NCBI RefSeq assembly: GCF_900129495.1
Contig: NZ_FQVX01000006.1
Coordinates: 94,149 to 158,148, forward strand
DNA: 64,000 bases
From: Geodermatophilus nigrescens
GTDB lineage: Bacteria > Actinomycetota > Actinomycetes > Mycobacteriales > Geodermatophilaceae
Reading direction: 5' to 3'
Positions within the stretch are counted from its first letter, which is position 1, and the number at the start of each line of letters is the position of its first letter. The notes beneath the pieces were generated by a model. That model saw only the letters and a list, made by a program, of their open reading frames with translations, ran no database searches and was not told the origin of the DNA. The position numbers and the translations under genes were made by a program. This document shows, piece by piece, positions 46,837 to 59,957 of the stretch.

Positions 46837-48324
46837 CTACCTCAGCGCGACCGCCGTCGGGGTGACCGGCCGGGGCAGCATGGAGCTGCCGGTCAGCCAG
46901 GAGTCGACGGCGCCGGCGGCGGCGCGGCCCTCGGCGATCGCCCACACGATGAGCGACTGGCCGCGGCCCGCGTCCCCGGCGACGAAGACACCCGGCACGG
47001 TGGTCATGAACTCGCCGTCGCGGGCGACGTTGCCGCGCCCGTCGACCTCGAGCCCGAGCGCCTCGACCAGGCCCTCGCGCTGCACGCCGGTGAAGCCCAT
47101 GGCCAGCAGGACGAGCTGCGCGGGGAGCTCGCGCTCGGTGCCCTCGACCTTCTGGAACCGGCCGTCGACCCGCTCGACCTCGTGGATGACCAGCGCGCGC
47201 ACGCGGCCCTGCTCGTCGCCGAGGAACCGCTCGGTGTTGACCGAGTACAGCCGCTCGCCGCCCTCCTCGTGCGCGGAGGAGATGCGCATGATCATCGGGT
47301 AGGTCGGCCAGGGGTTGCCCTCGGCGCGCTGGTCCGGCGGCGCCGGCATGATCTCCAGCTGGGTGACCGAGCGGGCGCCCTGCCGGTGCGAGGTGCCCAG
47401 GCAGTCCGCGCCGGTGTCGCCGCCACCGATGATGACGACGTCGAGGCCCTTGGCCGAGATCGGCGGGTCGTCGAGCTCGCCGAGCGCCTGGCGGTTGCCG
47501 AAGGGCAGGAACTCCATGGCCAGGTGGATGCCGTCGAGCTCCCGGCCCGGCGCGGGCAGGTCGCGGCCGATGGTCGAGCCCGCGGCCACGACGACGGCGT
47601 CGTACTCGCCGCGCAGCTGCTCGGCCGACAGGTCCCGCTCCCCCGACCCGCCGACCTCGACGCCGGTGACGAAGCGGGTGCCCTCGGCGCGCATCTGGTC
47701 CAGGCGCCGGTCCAGGACGGCCTTCTCCATCTTGAACTCGGGGATGCCGTAGCGGAGCAGGCCGCCCACCTTGTCGGCCCGCTCGTACACGGTGACGTCG
47801 TGCCCGGCGCGGGTGAGCTGCTGGGCGGCGGCGAGGCCCGCCGGCCCGGAACCGACGACGGCGACCTTCTTGCCGGTGCGCTCGGCCGGGGCCTGCGGTT
47901 CGACGTGGCCGCGCTCGAAGGCCTGGTCGATGATCTCCCACTCGATCTGCTTGATCGTGACCGGTGAGTCCTGCAGGTTCAGCACGCAGGAGCCCTCGCA
48001 GGGCGCGGGACACAGCTTCCCGGTGAACTCCGGGAAGTTGTTCGTCGCGTGCAGCCGCTCGATGGCGTCGCGCCAGTCGTCGCGGCGGGCGAGGTCGTTC
48101 CACTCCGGGATCAGGTTGCCCAGCGGGCAGCCGTGGTGGCAGAACGGGATGCCGCAGTCCATGCACCGCGCGGCCTGCTGGCGCAGCGCCGCGACCGGGT
48201 AGACGCCGTCCTCACCGTTCTGGCGGGAGAGGTAGACGTCCTTCCAGTCCAGGATGCGGACGTCGACCGGCCGCCGGGGCGGCAGCGCCCGCTCGTACTT
48301 CAGGAACCCCGTGGAGTCAGCCAC
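46837..48324 (-). CDS. gltD: Glutamate synthase small subunit
   Basis: 495 residues. Two Fe-S cysteine clusters at the N terminus ([23 protein letters not shown] and [12 protein letters not shown]), the FAD site [17 protein letters not shown] and the NADPH site [15 protein letters not shown]. Supplies electrons to the large subunit for glutamate formation from glutamine and 2-oxoglutarate. The GTG start overlaps the gltB stop by eight bases. Confidence 0.97.
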   Translation of the reverse strand: MADSTGFLKYERALPPRRPVDVRILDWKDVYLSRQNGEDGVYPVAALRQQAARCMDCGIPFCHHGCPLGNLIPEWNDLARRDDWRDAIERLHATNNFPEFTGKLCPAPCEGSCVLNLQDSPVTIKQIEWEIIDQAFERGHVEPQAPAERTGKKVAVVGSGPAGLAAAQQLTRAGHDVTVYERADKVGGLLRYGIPEFKMEKAVLDRRLDQMRAEGTRFVTGVEVGGSGERDLSAEQLRGEYDAVVVAAGSTIGRDLPAPGRELDGIHLAMEFLPFGNRQALGELDDPPISAKGLDVVIIGGGDTGADCLGTSHRQGARSVTQLEIMPAPPDQRAEGNPWPTYPMIMRISSAHEEGGERLYSVNTERFLGDEQGRVRALVIHEVERVDGRFQKVEGTERELPAQLVLLAMGFTGVQREGLVEALGLEVDGRGNVARDGEFMTTVPGVFVAGDAGRGQSLIVWAIAEGRAAAGAVDSWLTGSSMLPRPVTPTAVALR

Positions 48325-51300
48325 GTGCGGCCTCCATCACTGCTCGATCGACGTCGGTACCGGCGGCCTCGGCGGCGCGCCGGGCCTCGAGGGCGCGACG
48401 GTAGTCGCGCGGCATGATCACGCTGAACTGCTCGGACCAGCGGCCCCAGTCGGCCAGCAGGGCGCCGGCCACCGGCGACTCGGTCTCGGCCTGGTAGCGC
48501 ACCAGGACCTCGCGCAGCCACTGCGACGACTCCCCGTCCAGCGGCTCGACGTCGACCATCTCGGTGTTCACCCGGTGCCGGGCGAGGTCGAGGACGTAGC
48601 CGACGCCGCCGGACATGCCGGCCGCCACGTTGCGCCCGGTGGGCCCGAGGATCACCGCGCGGCCGCCGGTCATGTACTCCAGCGCGTGGTCGCCGACGCC
48701 CTCGACGACGGCCAGCGCGCCGGAGTTGCGCACGCAGAACCGCTCACCGACCCGCCCGCGCAGGAAGATCTCCCCGCTGGTGGCGCCGTAGCCGATCACG
48801 TTGCCGGCGATGACGTTGTCCTCGGCGGCGAAGGTGGCCTCCGGCGCCGGGCGGACGACGATCCGCCCGCCGGACAGGCCCTTGCCGACGTAGTCGTTGC
48901 CGTCACCGAGCAGCCGCATGGTGATGCCGCGCGGGACGAAGGCGCCGAAGGACTGGCCGGCCGACCCGGTGAAGGTCAGGTCGATGGTGCCGTCGGGCAG
49001 GCCCTCGCCGCCGAAGCGGCGGGTGACCATCGAGCCGAGCATCGTGCCGACGGTGCGGTTGACGTTGCGCACCGGCAGCTCCAGGCGCACCGGCCGCGCG
49101 TCGAGCAGGGCGCCCTCGCACAGCTGGATCAGTGTCTGGTCCAGGGCGACGTCGAGGCCGTGGTCCTGGGTGCGGACCGCCCGCAGGGCAGCGCCCTCGG
49201 GCAGCGCCGGCCGGGCGAGCATCGGCGAGAGGTCCAGGCCGCTGGCCTTCCAGTGGTCGACCGCGCGCCGGGTGTCGAGCAGCTCGCTGTGGCCGACCGC
49301 CTCGTCGACCGAGCGGAAGCCCAGCTCGGCGAGGTGCTGCCGGACCTGCTCGGCGAGGAACTCGAAGAAGGTCACGACGAACTCCGGCCGCCCGGTGAAC
49401 CGCTTGCGCAGCTCCGGGTTCTGCGTGGCCACGCCGACCGGGCAGGTGTCGAGGTGGCAGACCCGCATCATCACGCAGCCGGAGACGACCAGCGGGGCGG
49501 TGGCGAAGCCGTACTCCTCGGCGCCGAGCAGCATCGCGATGACGACGTCGCGGCCGGTCTTCATCTGCCCGTCGGCCTGCACCACGATCCGGTCGCGCAG
49601 CCCGTTGGCCAGCAGCGTCTGCTGCGTCTCGGCGAGACCGAGCTCCCACGGCGAGCCCGCGTGCTTCAGCGAGGTCAGCGGGGCGGCGCCGGTGCCGCCG
49701 TCGTGCCCGGAGATGAGCACGACGTCGGCGTGCGCCTTGCTGACGCCCGCCGCGACCGTCCCGACGCCGACCTCGGCGACGAGCTTGACGTTGATCCGCG
49801 CCCCGTCGTTCGCGTTCTTGAGGTCGTGGATGAGCTGCTTGAGGTCCTCGATCGAGTAGATGTCGTGGTGCGGCGGCGGGCTGATCAGGCCGACGCCCGG
49901 CGTCGAGTGCCGGGTGCGGGCCACCCACGGGTAGACCTTGCCGCCGGGCAGCTGGCCGCCCTCGCCGGGCTTGGCGCCCTGCGCCATCTTGATCTGGATG
50001 TCGTCGGCGTTGACCAGGTACTCGCTGGTGACGCCGAAGCGGCCGCTGGCCACCTGCTTGATCGCCGAGCGGCGCAGGTCGCCGTTCGGGTCGGGCACGA
50101 AGCGGTCGGGGTCCTCGCCGCCCTCACCGGTGTTGGACTTGCCGCCCAGCCGGTTCATGGCGATCGCGAGGGTCTCGTGCGCCTCCTGCGAGATGGAGCC
50201 GTAGCTCATCGCGCCGGTCTGGAAGCGCTTGACGATCTCGCTGACCGGCTCGACCTCCTCGATCGGCACCGGCGGGCGCTCGCCCGTCCTGATCGAGAAC
50301 AGGCCGCGCAGCGTGCCGGCCTCCTCCGACAGCTGGTCGACGGTCTCCGTGTAGCGCTGGAACACCTCGAACTGCCGCGAGCGGGTGGCGTGCTGGAGCA
50401 GGAACACCGTCTCGGGGTTGAACAGGTGCACCTCGCCCTCGCGGCGCCACTGGTACTCGCCGCCGGTCTCCAGCCGGCGGTGCGCCCGCTCGGTCGGGTT
50501 CTCCGGGTAGGCGCGGCGGTGCCGCATGGCGACCTCCTCGGCGAGGACGTCGACACCGACGCCGCCGAGGGGGCACGAGGTGCCGGTGAAGTACTCGTCG
50601 ACGACGTCCTGCGACAGGCCGACGGCCTCGAAGATCTGCGCCATCGTGTACGAGCCGACGGTGCTGATGCCCATCTTGCTCATGACCTTGAGGACGCCCT
50701 TGCCCAGCGCCTTGACCACGTTGCGCACGGCCTGCGCCGGCTGCACGCCGGTGAGGACGCCGTCGCGGATGAGGTCCTCGATGGACTCGAACGCGAGGTA
50801 GGGGTTGACCGCGGCCGCGCCGTAGCCGAGCAGCAGCGCGACGTGGTGCACCTCGCGGCAGTCGCCGGACTCGACGACCAGGCCGACCTCCATGCGGGTC
50901 CGCTCGCGCACCAGGTGGTGGTGGACGGCGGCCGTCATGAGCAGCGACGGGATGGGGGCGCGCTTCTCGTCGCAGTCGCGGTCGGACAGCACGATCACCC
51001 GGGCGCCGGCCGAGATGGCCTTGCTGACCTTGGTGCGCAGGTCCTCGATCGCCTGCACCAGCGCGGGGCCGCCGCCGGTGACGTCGAAGTGGCCGGTGAT
51101 CCGGACGGCGGCGAAGCCGGGCAGGTCGCCGTCGTCGTCGATGTGCAGGATCTTGGCCAGCTCGTCGTTGTCGATGACCGGGTAGGGCAGGTACACCTGC
51201 CGGCACGACGCCGGGGTGGCGGTGAGCAGGTTCTGCTCCGGGCCGAAGGTGCGGCCCAGGCTGGTCACCAGCTCCTCGCGGATGGCGTCCAGCGGCGGGT

Positions 51301-52981
51301 TGGTCACCTGGGCGAACAGCTGCCCGAAGTAGTCGTAGAGCTGCCGGGAGCGGTCCGACAGCGCCGCGATCGGGGTGTCGGTGCCCATGGAGCCGATCGG
51401 CTCGGCGCCCGAGGACGCCATCGGGGTGAGCAGGACGCGGAGGTCCTCCTCGGTGTAACCGAAGAGCAGCTGCCGGCGGACGACGGACTCGTGGCTGGGC
51501 CGCGCGCGCCGCCGCTCGGGCAGCGAGGGCAGGTGCACGAGGCCGGCGTGCAGCCAGTCCTCGTAGGGGTGCTCGGCGGCCAGGGCGCCCTTGACGTCCT
51601 CGTCGGAGACGATGCGCCCGGAGGCGGTGTCGACGAGGAACATCCGGCCCGGCTGCAGCCGGCCCTTGGCGACGACGTCGCTCGCCGGGATGTCGAGCAC
51701 GCCGGCCTCGCTGGCCAGGACGACGAGGTCGTCACGGGTGCGCCACCAGCGGCCCGGGCGCAGGCCGTTGCGGTCGAGGACGGCGCCGATGAGCGTGCCG
51801 TCGGTGAACGCGACGCAGGCCGGCCCGTCCCAGGGCTCCATGATCGAGGAGTGGAACCGGTAGAAGGCCCGGCGGGCCGGGTCCATCTCGTCGTGGTTCT
51901 CCCACGCCTCCGGGATCATCATCAGCACCGCGTGCGGCAGGGAGCGGCCCGACAGGTGCAGGAGCTCGAGCACCTCGTCGAAGGTCGCCGAGTCGCTGAA
52001 GTCGCTGGCGGTGACCGGGAAGATCCGCTCCAGGCCGAGCTCGGTGGCGGGGCCGGCGGGGCCGTCGAACAGCTCGGTCTCGAGCTTGGCCTCGCGGGCG
52101 CGCATCCGGTTGCGGTTGCCCTTGATCGTGTTGATCTCGCCGTTGTGGGCGATGAACCGGAACGGGTGGGCCAGCGGCCAGCTCGGGAAGGTGTTGGTGG
52201 AGAACCGGCTGTGCACCAGCGCGATCGCCGACTCGTAGCGCTCGTCGCGCAGGTCGGGGAAGAACGCGGGCAGCTGGTCGGTGGTCAGCATGCCCTTGTA
52301 GGTGATGGTGCGGCTGGACAGCGAGACGACGTAGAGCGAGCTGCCGGCCTCGCGGGCCTCCCGCTCGGCGCGCTTGCGCAGCACGAACGAGCGCCGCTCG
52401 AGCCGGGTGACGCCGTTGACCGCGCGCGGGCCGCCGAAGGCCGCGGCGTCGGCGCGGGCGCCCATCGTCTCGGCGACGAACAGCTGGCCGAAGTGCGGCA
52501 TGACGGCGCGGGCGGTCGGGCCGAGGTCGGCGCCGTCGGGGTCGACCGGCACGTCGCGCCAGCCGAGGACGGTCAGGCCCTCCTCGGCGGCGATCCGCTC
52601 GACGTCGGCGTAGCGGGCGGCCCGCTCGGCCTCGTCGGTGGGGAGGAAGGCGATGCCCACGGAGTACTCGCCCAGCGGCGGCAGGTCGAAGTCGACGCTG
52701 CCGCGCAGCAGGGCGTCGGGCACCTGGGTGAGGATGCCGGCGCCGTCGCCGGAGTTGGGCTCGGAGCCGGCGGCACCCCGGTGGTCGAGGTTGTGCAGCG
52801 CGGTGAGGCCCGCGGCCACGATCTCGCGCGAGCGGCGGCCCCGGGCGTCGGCCACGAAGGCGACGCCGCAGGCGTCCGAGTCGTTCGCCGGGTCGTAGAG
52901 GCCGGCGGCCGGCGGGGTGGCCGAGAACGGCACGGCGGTACCGGTGGTGGTGCGGGGCGCGGGGGTGGTGGACCCGGACAT
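48317..52981 (-). CDS. gltB: Glutamate synthase large subunit
   Basis: 1554 residues. An N-terminal propeptide ends before Cys 38 in [14 protein letters not shown], the class II glutaminase nucleophile. The synthase domain has [29 protein letters not shown] and the FMN region. A Cys cluster follows ([19 protein letters not shown]), then the GXGXG beta-helix ([31 protein letters not shown]). Start taken at ATG 52981, which has GGGAG five bases upstream; GTG 52987 would have none. Confidence 0.97.
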   Translation of the reverse strand: MSGSTTPAPRTTTGTAVPFSATPPAAGLYDPANDSDACGVAFVADARGRRSREIVAAGLTALHNLDHRGAAGSEPNSGDGAGILTQVPDALLRGSVDFDLPPLGEYSVGIAFLPTDEAERAARYADVERIAAEEGLTVLGWRDVPVDPDGADLGPTARAVMPHFGQLFVAETMGARADAAAFGGPRAVNGVTRLERRSFVLRKRAEREAREAGSSLYVVSLSSRTITYKGMLTTDQLPAFFPDLRDERYESAIALVHSRFSTNTFPSWPLAHPFRFIAHNGEINTIKGNRNRMRAREAKLETELFDGPAGPATELGLERIFPVTASDFSDSATFDEVLELLHLSGRSLPHAVLMMIPEAWENHDEMDPARRAFYRFHSSIMEPWDGPACVAFTDGTLIGAVLDRNGLRPGRWWRTRDDLVVLASEAGVLDIPASDVVAKGRLQPGRMFLVDTASGRIVSDEDVKGALAAEHPYEDWLHAGLVHLPSLPERRRARPSHESVVRRQLLFGYTEEDLRVLLTPMASSGAEPIGSMGTDTPIAALSDRSRQLYDYFGQLFAQVTNPPLDAIREELVTSLGRTFGPEQNLLTATPASCRQVYLPYPVIDNDELAKILHIDDDGDLPGFAAVRITGHFDVTGGGPALVQAIEDLRTKVSKAISAGARVIVLSDRDCDEKRAPIPSLLMTAAVHHHLVRERTRMEVGLVVESGDCREVHHVALLLGYGAAAVNPYLAFESIEDLIRDGVLTGVQPAQAVRNVVKALGKGVLKVMSKMGISTVGSYTMAQIFEAVGLSQDVVDEYFTGTSCPLGGVGVDVLAEEVAMRHRRAYPENPTERAHRRLETGGEYQWRREGEVHLFNPETVFLLQHATRSRQFEVFQRYTETVDQLSEEAGTLRGLFSIRTGERPPVPIEEVEPVSEIVKRFQTGAMSYGSISQEAHETLAIAMNRLGGKSNTGEGGEDPDRFVPDPNGDLRRSAIKQVASGRFGVTSEYLVNADDIQIKMAQGAKPGEGGQLPGGKVYPWVARTRHSTPGVGLISPPPHHDIYSIEDLKQLIHDLKNANDGARINVKLVAEVGVGTVAAGVSKAHADVVLISGHDGGTGAAPLTSLKHAGSPWELGLAETQQTLLANGLRDRIVVQADGQMKTGRDVVIAMLLGAEEYGFATAPLVVSGCVMMRVCHLDTCPVGVATQNPELRKRFTGRPEFVVTFFEFLAEQVRQHLAELGFRSVDEAVGHSELLDTRRAVDHWKASGLDLSPMLARPALPEGAALRAVRTQDHGLDVALDQTLIQLCEGALLDARPVRLELPVRNVNRTVGTMLGSMVTRRFGGEGLPDGTIDLTFTGSAGQSFGAFVPRGITMRLLGDGNDYVGKGLSGGRIVVRPAPEATFAAEDNVIAGNVIGYGATSGEIFLRGRVGERFCVRNSGALAVVEGVGDHALEYMTGGRAVILGPTGRNVAAGMSGGVGYVLDLARHRVNTEMVDVEPLDGESSQWLREVLVRYQAETESPVAGALLADWGRWSEQFSVIMPRDYRRALEARRAAEAAGTDVDRAVMEAARG

Positions 52982-53310
52982 GATCACTCCCGTCGTCGGC
53001 GCGGACGCCGTCCAGGGGACGGCGTGGGGCTCTCGGCCCGGCCGGTGGTCAGAGGGTGCGGTGCGTCAGATGCGGTGCACAGGAGCAGGCGAGGACAGCG
53101 AGGAGCCGACCGCCGGCCGGGACACGGTGGCCCGGGCCGGTCGGGGACCGGCGGCCCCACGGGTGGTGCCGCGGGGTCGTCGTCCCGCGGGGCAGCGCTG
53201 GCCCGGTTCCGACGCGGTGACCACCCAGGATCACTGGGGGATCTGAACGGAAGGGTACACAGCCGTAACACCCCGCTCACCGGCGTAAACCGGTTCGTCG
53301 GCGCGTCCCG
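52982..53310. other. 329-bp gap between lgt and gltB without a gene
   Basis: No credible gene. The 3' end of lgt comes in from the right and the gltB leader leaves to the left on the same strand. The gap is long for this genome, so it probably holds the gltBD promoter and a leader of up to about 280 bases. Minus-strand stretches GTTTACG and GTTACGGCTGTGTACCCT near 53250-53290 are less GC-rich than the rest and include a TANNNT-type -10 candidate (TACCCT), but no matching -35. I see no stable terminator hairpin. Confidence 0.3.
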
Positions 53311-54312
53311 TCAGGGCGTCCCTGGCGTGTCGTGAGACCGGTCACTCCCCCGCGACCGGCGGCCGGCATCGGTGCTGGTGGAGGCCTCGTCGGCGTCCTC
53401 CCGGACCACGGCTGCGGTGTCGTCCGCATCACGGTCCGAGGTGCCGCCGGCGGCGAGGCCGGCCGTGCGACCCGCGTCGTCGCCGATCCCGTCGCCGTCC
53501 CGGTCGAGCACCTCGCGGGGGCGGCCCCGCTGCCAGACCAGATAGGCCACGGCGAGCAGTCCGACCACGACGCAGGTGACCACGTTGAGCCGGACGCCGA
53601 GCAGCCGGTTGGCGTCGTCGATGCGCAGCGCCTCGATCCACACCCGGCCGGCGCAGTACAGGGCGACGTAGAGCGCGAAGGCGCGGCCGTGGGAGAGCCG
53701 GAAGCGGCGGTCGGCCCACACGACGACGGCGGCCGCAGCGAGGTTCCACAGCAGCTCGTAGAGGAACGTCGGGTGGAAGGTGGCGAACTGCTCATAGCCC
53801 CGCTGGCGGTGCTCGGGGTCGATCTCCAGCGCCCAGGGCAGCGTGGTGGGCCGGCCGAAGAGCTCCTGGTTGAACCAGTTGCCGAGCCGGCCGATGGCCT
53901 GGGCCACGAGCAGGCCGGGGGCGATCGCGTCGCCGAAGGCCGGCAGCGGGATGCCGCGGCGGCGGCAGGCGATCCAGGCGCCGACGCCGCCGAGGGCGAT
54001 GGCGCCCCAGATGCCCAGGCCGCCCTCCCAGATGTAGAGCGCCCGCACCGGGTCGCCGCCCTCGCCGAAGTAGGGCTGCGGGGTGGTGATGACGTGGTAG
54101 AGCCGGCCGCCGAGGATGCCGAAGGGCACCGCCCAGATGGCGATGTCGAGCACCTCGCCGGGCCGCCCGCCGCGGGCGACCCAGCGCTTCTCGGCGATCC
54201 AGCAGGCGGCGACGATGCCGGCGATGATGCAGAACGCGTAGGCGCGCAGTGGGAACGGCCCGAGGTGCCAGACACCCTGCGACGGGCTCGGGATCGCGGC
54301 GAGGACGGTCAC
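53311..54312 (-). CDS. lgt: Prolipoprotein diacylglyceryl transferase
   Basis: 333 residues, seven membrane helices. The Lgt signature is AIGRLGNWFNQELFGRPTTLPW; also LGGRLYHVITTP and FHPTFLYELLWNL. Transfers diacylglycerol to lipoprotein cysteines. After the last helix (VVTCVVVGLLAVAYLVW) there is a hydrophilic tail of about 65 residues containing DRDGDGIGDD at 270-279, a calcium-loop-like motif. GTG start. It overlaps trpA by four bases (GTGA) and sits in the trp cluster, as in mycobacteria. Confidence 0.96.
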   Translation of the reverse strand: MTVLAAIPSPSQGVWHLGPFPLRAYAFCIIAGIVAACWIAEKRWVARGGRPGEVLDIAIWAVPFGILGGRLYHVITTPQPYFGEGGDPVRALYIWEGGLGIWGAIALGGVGAWIACRRRGIPLPAFGDAIAPGLLVAQAIGRLGNWFNQELFGRPTTLPWALEIDPEHRQRGYEQFATFHPTFLYELLWNLAAAAVVVWADRRFRLSHGRAFALYVALYCAGRVWIEALRIDDANRLLGVRLNVVTCVVVGLLAVAYLVWQRGRPREVLDRDGDGIGDDAGRTAGLAAGGTSDRDADDTAAVVREDADEASTSTDAGRRSRGSDRSHDTPGTP

Positions 54313-55102
54313 GGGCGCACCGCCTGGCGGCGCACGCCCTCGGCGAGCTCCTGCGACAGCCGCCGGACACCGTCGGGGCCGCGGCCCTCGAGCATCTCGC
54401 GCACGTAGGCCGACCCGACGATGACGCCGTCGGCGAAGCCGGCCACCTCGGCGGCCTGGTCGCCGTTGGAGACGCCGAGGCCGACGCAGACCGGCACGTC
54501 GGTGACCGCGCGGGTGCGCGTCACCAGCGTCTCGGCCGCGTCGCCGACCGTGGCGCGGGTGCCGGTGACGCCCATGGTGGAGGCGGCGTAGACGAAGCCG
54601 CGGCAGGCCGCGGTGGTGGAGCGCAGCCGGGCGTCGGTGGACGACGGCGCGACGAGGAACACCCGGTCCAGGCCGCGCTCCTCCGACGCCGCGAGCCAGG
54701 CGCCCGCCTCGTCGGGGATGAGGTCGGGGGTGATGGCGCCCGCTCCGCCGGCGGCGGCGAGGTCGGCGGCGAACCGCTCGACGCCGTAGCGCTCGATGGG
54801 GTTCCAGTAGCTCATGACCACCGGCACCGCGCCGGCGGCGTCCACGGCCTCGACGGCGCGCAGCACGTCGCGGATGCCGACGCCGGCGCGTACCGCGGGC
54901 TCCACGGCCTGCTGGATGACCGGGCCGTCCATTCCGGGGTCGGAGTAGGGGACGCCGATCTCGACGACGTCGGCCCCGCCCTCCACGGCCGCGACCATCC
55001 CGGCGATCGACGCCTCGACGTCGGGGTAGCCCACCGGCAGGTAGGCCACCAGCGCGGCCCGGCCCTCGGCGCGCGCGGCGCGGATGCGCTCCTCGAGACG
55101 GC

Positions 55103-55106
<4 letters not shown>
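54309..55106 (-). CDS. trpA: Tryptophan synthase alpha subunit
   Basis: 265 residues, TIM barrel. [46 protein letters not shown] contains the catalytic Glu and Asp; [15 protein letters not shown] and [28 protein letters not shown] complete the phosphate site. Splits indole-3-glycerol phosphate to indole and glyceraldehyde 3-phosphate. GTG start overlaps the trpB stop. Confidence 0.96.
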
Positions 55107-56455
<1,349 letters not shown>

Positions 56456-56498
56456 GCGCCCAGTGTCCCGCGCCCGGCGGCGCTGGTGGTAAAGGGGG

Positions 56499-57308
56499 TC
56501 AGCGGGTCGTGCGCGGCACGGCGGGGTGCGACCCGGCGGTGACCAGGTCGGCCACGGCCTGGCGGGCGTCGCCGGCGGTGACCAGGCCCTCGCCGACCAG
56601 CACCGCGTCGGCGCCGGCGGCGGCGTAGGCGATGAGCTCGCGCGGGCCGCGGACGCCGGACTCGGCGACCTTGACGATCCCCGACGGCAGGCCGGGGGCG
56701 ATCCGCTCGAAGGTGCCGAGGTCGACGGCGAGGGTGGTGAGGTCGCGGGCGTTGACGCCGATCACCGAGGCGCCGGCGTCCAGCGCCCGGTCGGCCTCGG
56801 CCTCGGTGTGCACCTCGACCAGCGCGGTCATGCCGAGGGACTCGACCCGCTCGAGCAGGCCCAGCAGGGCGTTCTGCTCGAGCGCGGCGACGATGAGCAG
56901 GACGACGTCGGCGCCGTGGGCCCGCGCCTCGTGCACCTGGTAGCTGCTGACGACGAAGTCCTTGCACAGCACCGGCACGTCGACCGCGGCGCGGACGGCC
57001 GCGAGGTCGGCGTGCGAGCCGCCGAACCGGCGCCGCTCGGTGAGCACGCTGATGACCCGGGCGCCGCCGTCGGCGTACTGGCGGGCGAGCACCGCCGGGT
57101 CGGGGATGTCGGCGAGCGCGCCCTTGCTGGGGCTGCGGCGCTTGACCTCGGCGATGACGCCGACGCCGGGGGCGCGCAGGGCGGCGAGCGCGTCGCGGGC
57201 GGGGCGGGCGTCACGGGCGGCGGCCCGCACCTCGGCCAGCGGGGTGGCCGCCTCGCGCGCCGCGACGTCCTCGCGGACGCCGGCGACGATGTCGTCGAGG
57301 ACGGTCAC
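56499..57308 (-). CDS. trpC: Indole-3-glycerol phosphate synthase
   Basis: 269 residues. [54 protein letters not shown], and [29 protein letters not shown] are the TrpC TIM-barrel motifs, with catalytic Lys in KRRSPSKG and CKDF. Converts carboxyphenylaminodeoxyribulose phosphate to indole-3-glycerol phosphate. GTG start. Confidence 0.97.
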   Translation of the reverse strand: MTVLDDIVAGVREDVAAREAATPLAEVRAAARDARPARDALAALRAPGVGVIAEVKRRSPSKGALADIPDPAVLARQYADGGARVISVLTERRRFGGSHADLAAVRAAVDVPVLCKDFVVSSYQVHEARAHGADVVLLIVAALEQNALLGLLERVESLGMTALVEVHTEAEADRALDAGASVIGVNARDLTTLAVDLGTFERIAPGLPSGIVKVAESGVRGPRELIAYAAAGADAVLVGEGLVTAGDARQAVADLVTAGSHPAVPRTTR

Positions 57309-57368
57309 ACCGCCTCCTCGCTGCTGGGGGTCGGCCGGTCCCGGTGCCGGTCGGACGGTGGACCCAGC

Positions 57369-58046
57369 CTAGCGACGGCGGCCCGTGGCCCCGGCCGCCG
57401 GGTCACCGGCGGTCCCCCCGGCGCCGTCCCCCGGCCGGTCCCCGTCGGTCCTGTCGTCGGTCGGGTCGCCCGTCGGGTCGTCGGTCGGGTCGTCGCCGCG
57501 GTCGAGGGCGCGCCAGGCGTCGAGCGCCCGGTCCTCGTCGGTGCGCGGACGGGCGGGCGCCGGCGCGCCCGCGCGCTCGTAGCGGCGGCCCATGCCGGGC
57601 CAGCGCCGCCCGCGCAGCACGACCAGCACCCCGGCCGCGACCGCGACGGCGGCGGCCACCAGGACCAGCACCGGCCAGGCCGCGGCCACCTCGGCGGACC
57701 GCTCCTCCCCCGCTCCGGCGGTGCCCGGGTCGGCGCCGCCGGTGAGCACGCGCAGCCCCGACCAGGCCAGCGCCCCGCCGGCCAGCACCACGAGCACGCC
57801 GACGGCGACCCGCCCGGCGCCGCGCACGGCGAGCACCGCGACGGCGGCGGCGAGCAGCAGCAGGCCGGCGGCCGGGACGAGCGGCGCGAGCGAGGACCCG
57901 GTGAGCGTCTCGGTGACCGGGGGCAGCGGCGGGCGCCGGGTGACGGTCACCGTCGACCAGGACTGCCCGCCGGCCGACAGCGCCAGCGCGCCGGCCAGCG
58001 CGCAGCCGGCGAGCGCCGTCCCCGTCTCCCGCCGGGCGGTGCTCAT
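57369..58046 (-). CDS. Trp-cluster membrane protein (TIGR02234-like)
   Basis: 225 residues with about four membrane helices (GTALAGCALAGALALSAGGQSW; LVPAAGLLLLAAAVAVLAVRG; AVGVLVVLAGGALAWSGL; WPVLVLVAAAVAVAAGVLVVLRG). The order and size match the actinobacterial tryptophan-associated TIGR02234 protein between trpE and trpC. Function unknown; a transport role is possible. The C-terminal tail holds DDPTDDPTGDPTDD repeats. The ATG overlaps the trpE stop (ATGA). Confidence 0.85.
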   Translation of the reverse strand: MSTARRETGTALAGCALAGALALSAGGQSWSTVTVTRRPPLPPVTETLTGSSLAPLVPAAGLLLLAAAVAVLAVRGAGRVAVGVLVVLAGGALAWSGLRVLTGGADPGTAGAGEERSAEVAAAWPVLVLVAAAVAVAAGVLVVLRGRRWPGMGRRYERAGAPAPARPRTDEDRALDAWRALDRGDDPTDDPTGDPTDDRTDGDRPGDGAGGTAGDPAAGATGRRR

Positions 58047-59563
58047 CGGACCTCCCGCATGCCCTCCGCCGTCGCGATCGCCGAGAGCACCGCGCGCGCC
58101 TTGTGCCGGGTCTCGGCCTCCTCGGTGGCGGGGTCGCTGTCGGCCACGACGCCGGCGCCGGCCTGCACGTAGGCGCGGCCCTGGTGCAGCACGGCGGTGC
58201 GGATGGCGATGGCCATGTCCATGTCGCCACTGGCGTCGACGTAGCCGACGGTGCCGGCGTACAGCGCCCGCCGGGTGGGCTCCAGCGACTCGATGATCTC
58301 CATGGCGCGCGGCTTGGGGGCGCCGGAGACGGTGCCCGCCGGGAACGTGGCGTCGAAGACGTCGAGGGCGTCGCGGCCGGCCTCGACCTCGCCGGAGACG
58401 GTCGAGACCAGGTGCATGACGTGGCTGTAGTACTCGACCCGCATGAAGTCGGGCACCTCGACCGTGCCCGGCACGCACACCCGGCCGAGGTCGTTGCGGG
58501 CCAGGTCGACGAGCATGACGTGCTCGGCCCGCTCCTTGGGGTCGGCCAGCAGCCCCTCGGCGAGGCGGATGTCCTCCTCCTCGGTGGCCCCGCGCGGGCG
58601 GGTGCCGGCCGGCGGGTGGACGACGGCGGAGCTGCCGGTCACGGTCACCAGCGCCTCCGGGGAGGACCCGACGACGTCGAACGGCGACTCCCGCCCCGCG
58701 AAGCGCAGCAGGTACATGTACGGCGAGGGGTTGGTGGCGCGCAGCACCCGGTACAGGTCGAGCGCGTCGACGCCGGTGTCGGTCTCGAACCGCTGCGCGA
58801 GCACGACCTGGAAGGCGTCGCCGGCGCGGATGTGCTCGCGCACGGTCTCGACGCCAGCCTCGAACTCCCCCGGCGCCATGGTGCTGCGCACCGGCGGCGG
58901 GTCGGCCGGGGTGAAGGTGGCGACGCCCGGCGGGACGGCCTTGGTGAGGTCGGCGGCCATCGCGTCGAGGCGGGCGACGGCGTCATCCCAGGCGGCCTCC
59001 CGGGCGGCGTCCCCGGCGGCGGCGCCGGGCAGCGCGTTGGCGATGAGCAGCACCGTGCCGTCGGTGTGGTCGAGGACGGCGAGGTCGGTGACCAGGCTGA
59101 GCGCGAGCTCGGGCATGCCCAGGTCGTCGGTGGCCGTGGCGGGCAGCCGCTCCAGCCGCCGGACGACGTCGTAGCCCAGGTAGCCGACCAGTCCGCCGGT
59201 GAGCCGCGGCAGGCCCGGGGTGCGCGGCGAGCGCAGCCGGCGGGCGAGCGTGCGGACGGCGGCCAGCGGGTCGTCGGGCAGGTCGTCGGTGAGGCCGGGC
59301 AGCGGGTCGCCGAGCCACAGGGTGCGGCCGTCGCGCTCGGTCAGCACGCCGGCGCTGCGCACGCCGACGAAGCTGTAGCGCGACCACCGCTTGCCCTGCT
59401 CGGCGGACTCCAGCAGCACGGTGCCCGGGCGGTTGCCGGCGAGCTTGCGGTACACGCCGACGGCGGTCTCGCCGTCGGCCAGCAGCCGCCGGGTGACCGG
59501 CACGACCGCCTGCTGCGCGGCGGCGAACTCCTCCCGCGTGGGCGTGGTCTCACCGAGCCGCAC
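58043..59563 (-). CDS. trpE: Anthranilate synthase component I
   Basis: 506 residues. N-terminal tryptophan-sensing region with [18 protein letters not shown]. Chorismate-binding domain with [63 protein letters not shown] and [19 protein letters not shown]. Makes anthranilate with TrpG, whose gene is not in this window. The GTG start lies within the end of hisI (14-base overlap), so no leader attenuator can lie between them. Confidence 0.96.
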   Translation of the reverse strand: MRLGETTPTREEFAAAQQAVVPVTRRLLADGETAVGVYRKLAGNRPGTVLLESAEQGKRWSRYSFVGVRSAGVLTERDGRTLWLGDPLPGLTDDLPDDPLAAVRTLARRLRSPRTPGLPRLTGGLVGYLGYDVVRRLERLPATATDDLGMPELALSLVTDLAVLDHTDGTVLLIANALPGAAAGDAAREAAWDDAVARLDAMAADLTKAVPPGVATFTPADPPPVRSTMAPGEFEAGVETVREHIRAGDAFQVVLAQRFETDTGVDALDLYRVLRATNPSPYMYLLRFAGRESPFDVVGSSPEALVTVTGSSAVVHPPAGTRPRGATEEEDIRLAEGLLADPKERAEHVMLVDLARNDLGRVCVPGTVEVPDFMRVEYYSHVMHLVSTVSGEVEAGRDALDVFDATFPAGTVSGAPKPRAMEIIESLEPTRRALYAGTVGYVDASGDMDMAIAIRTAVLHQGRAYVQAGAGVVADSDPATEEAETRHKARAVLSAIATAEGMREVR

Positions 59564-59921
59564 GGCCGGCCCCCAGGTCGCGGTGGAAGCAGCTGCGCTC
59601 GCCGGTGTGGCAGGCCGGGCCCTCCTGGTCGACGAGCACCAGCAGCGCGTCGCCGTCGCAGTCCAGGCGCACGTCGCGCACCCACTGGCGGTGCCCGGAG
59701 GTCTCGCCCTTGACCCAGTACTCCTGCCGGCTGCGCGACCAGTAGGTGGCCCGGCCGGTGGTCAGCGTGCGGTGCAGGGCCTCGTCGTCCATCCAGGCGA
59801 CCATGAGGACCTCACCGGTGTCGTGCTGCTGGACGACGGCGGCGACGAGCCCGGCGGGGTCGCGGGTCAGGAGCGCGGCCACCTCCGGGTCCAGCCCGGA
59901 GGCGGTGGGGACGGCGGACAT
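59550..59921 (-). CDS. hisI: Phosphoribosyl-AMP cyclohydrolase
   Basis: 123 residues. [75 protein letters not shown] is the HisI family core with its conserved zinc Cys and acidic residues. Third step of histidine synthesis. ATG start; overlaps trpE. Its position at the head of the trp unit matches mycobacteria. Confidence 0.96.
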   Translation of the reverse strand: MSAVPTASGLDPEVAALLTRDPAGLVAAVVQQHDTGEVLMVAWMDDEALHRTLTTGRATYWSRSRQEYWVKGETSGHRQWVRDVRLDCDGDALLVLVDQEGPACHTGERSCFHRDLGAGRAAR

Positions 59922-59957
59922 GCGCCCGATCGTCCCACCGGGCGGGGGCGGCGCCGC

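Noticed and set aside
48254..53335. A 1693-residue open frame on the plus strand opposite gltB and gltD.
   Set aside because: It is an antisense shadow of high third-position GC. Its product is rich in Val/Asp/Ala/Arg without domains, while gltB and gltD on the other strand show complete catalytic motifs.
59922..59957. A tryptophan leader peptide and attenuator ahead of trpE.
   Set aside because: trpE overlaps hisI by 14 bases, and no small open frame with consecutive Trp codons is visible before hisI.
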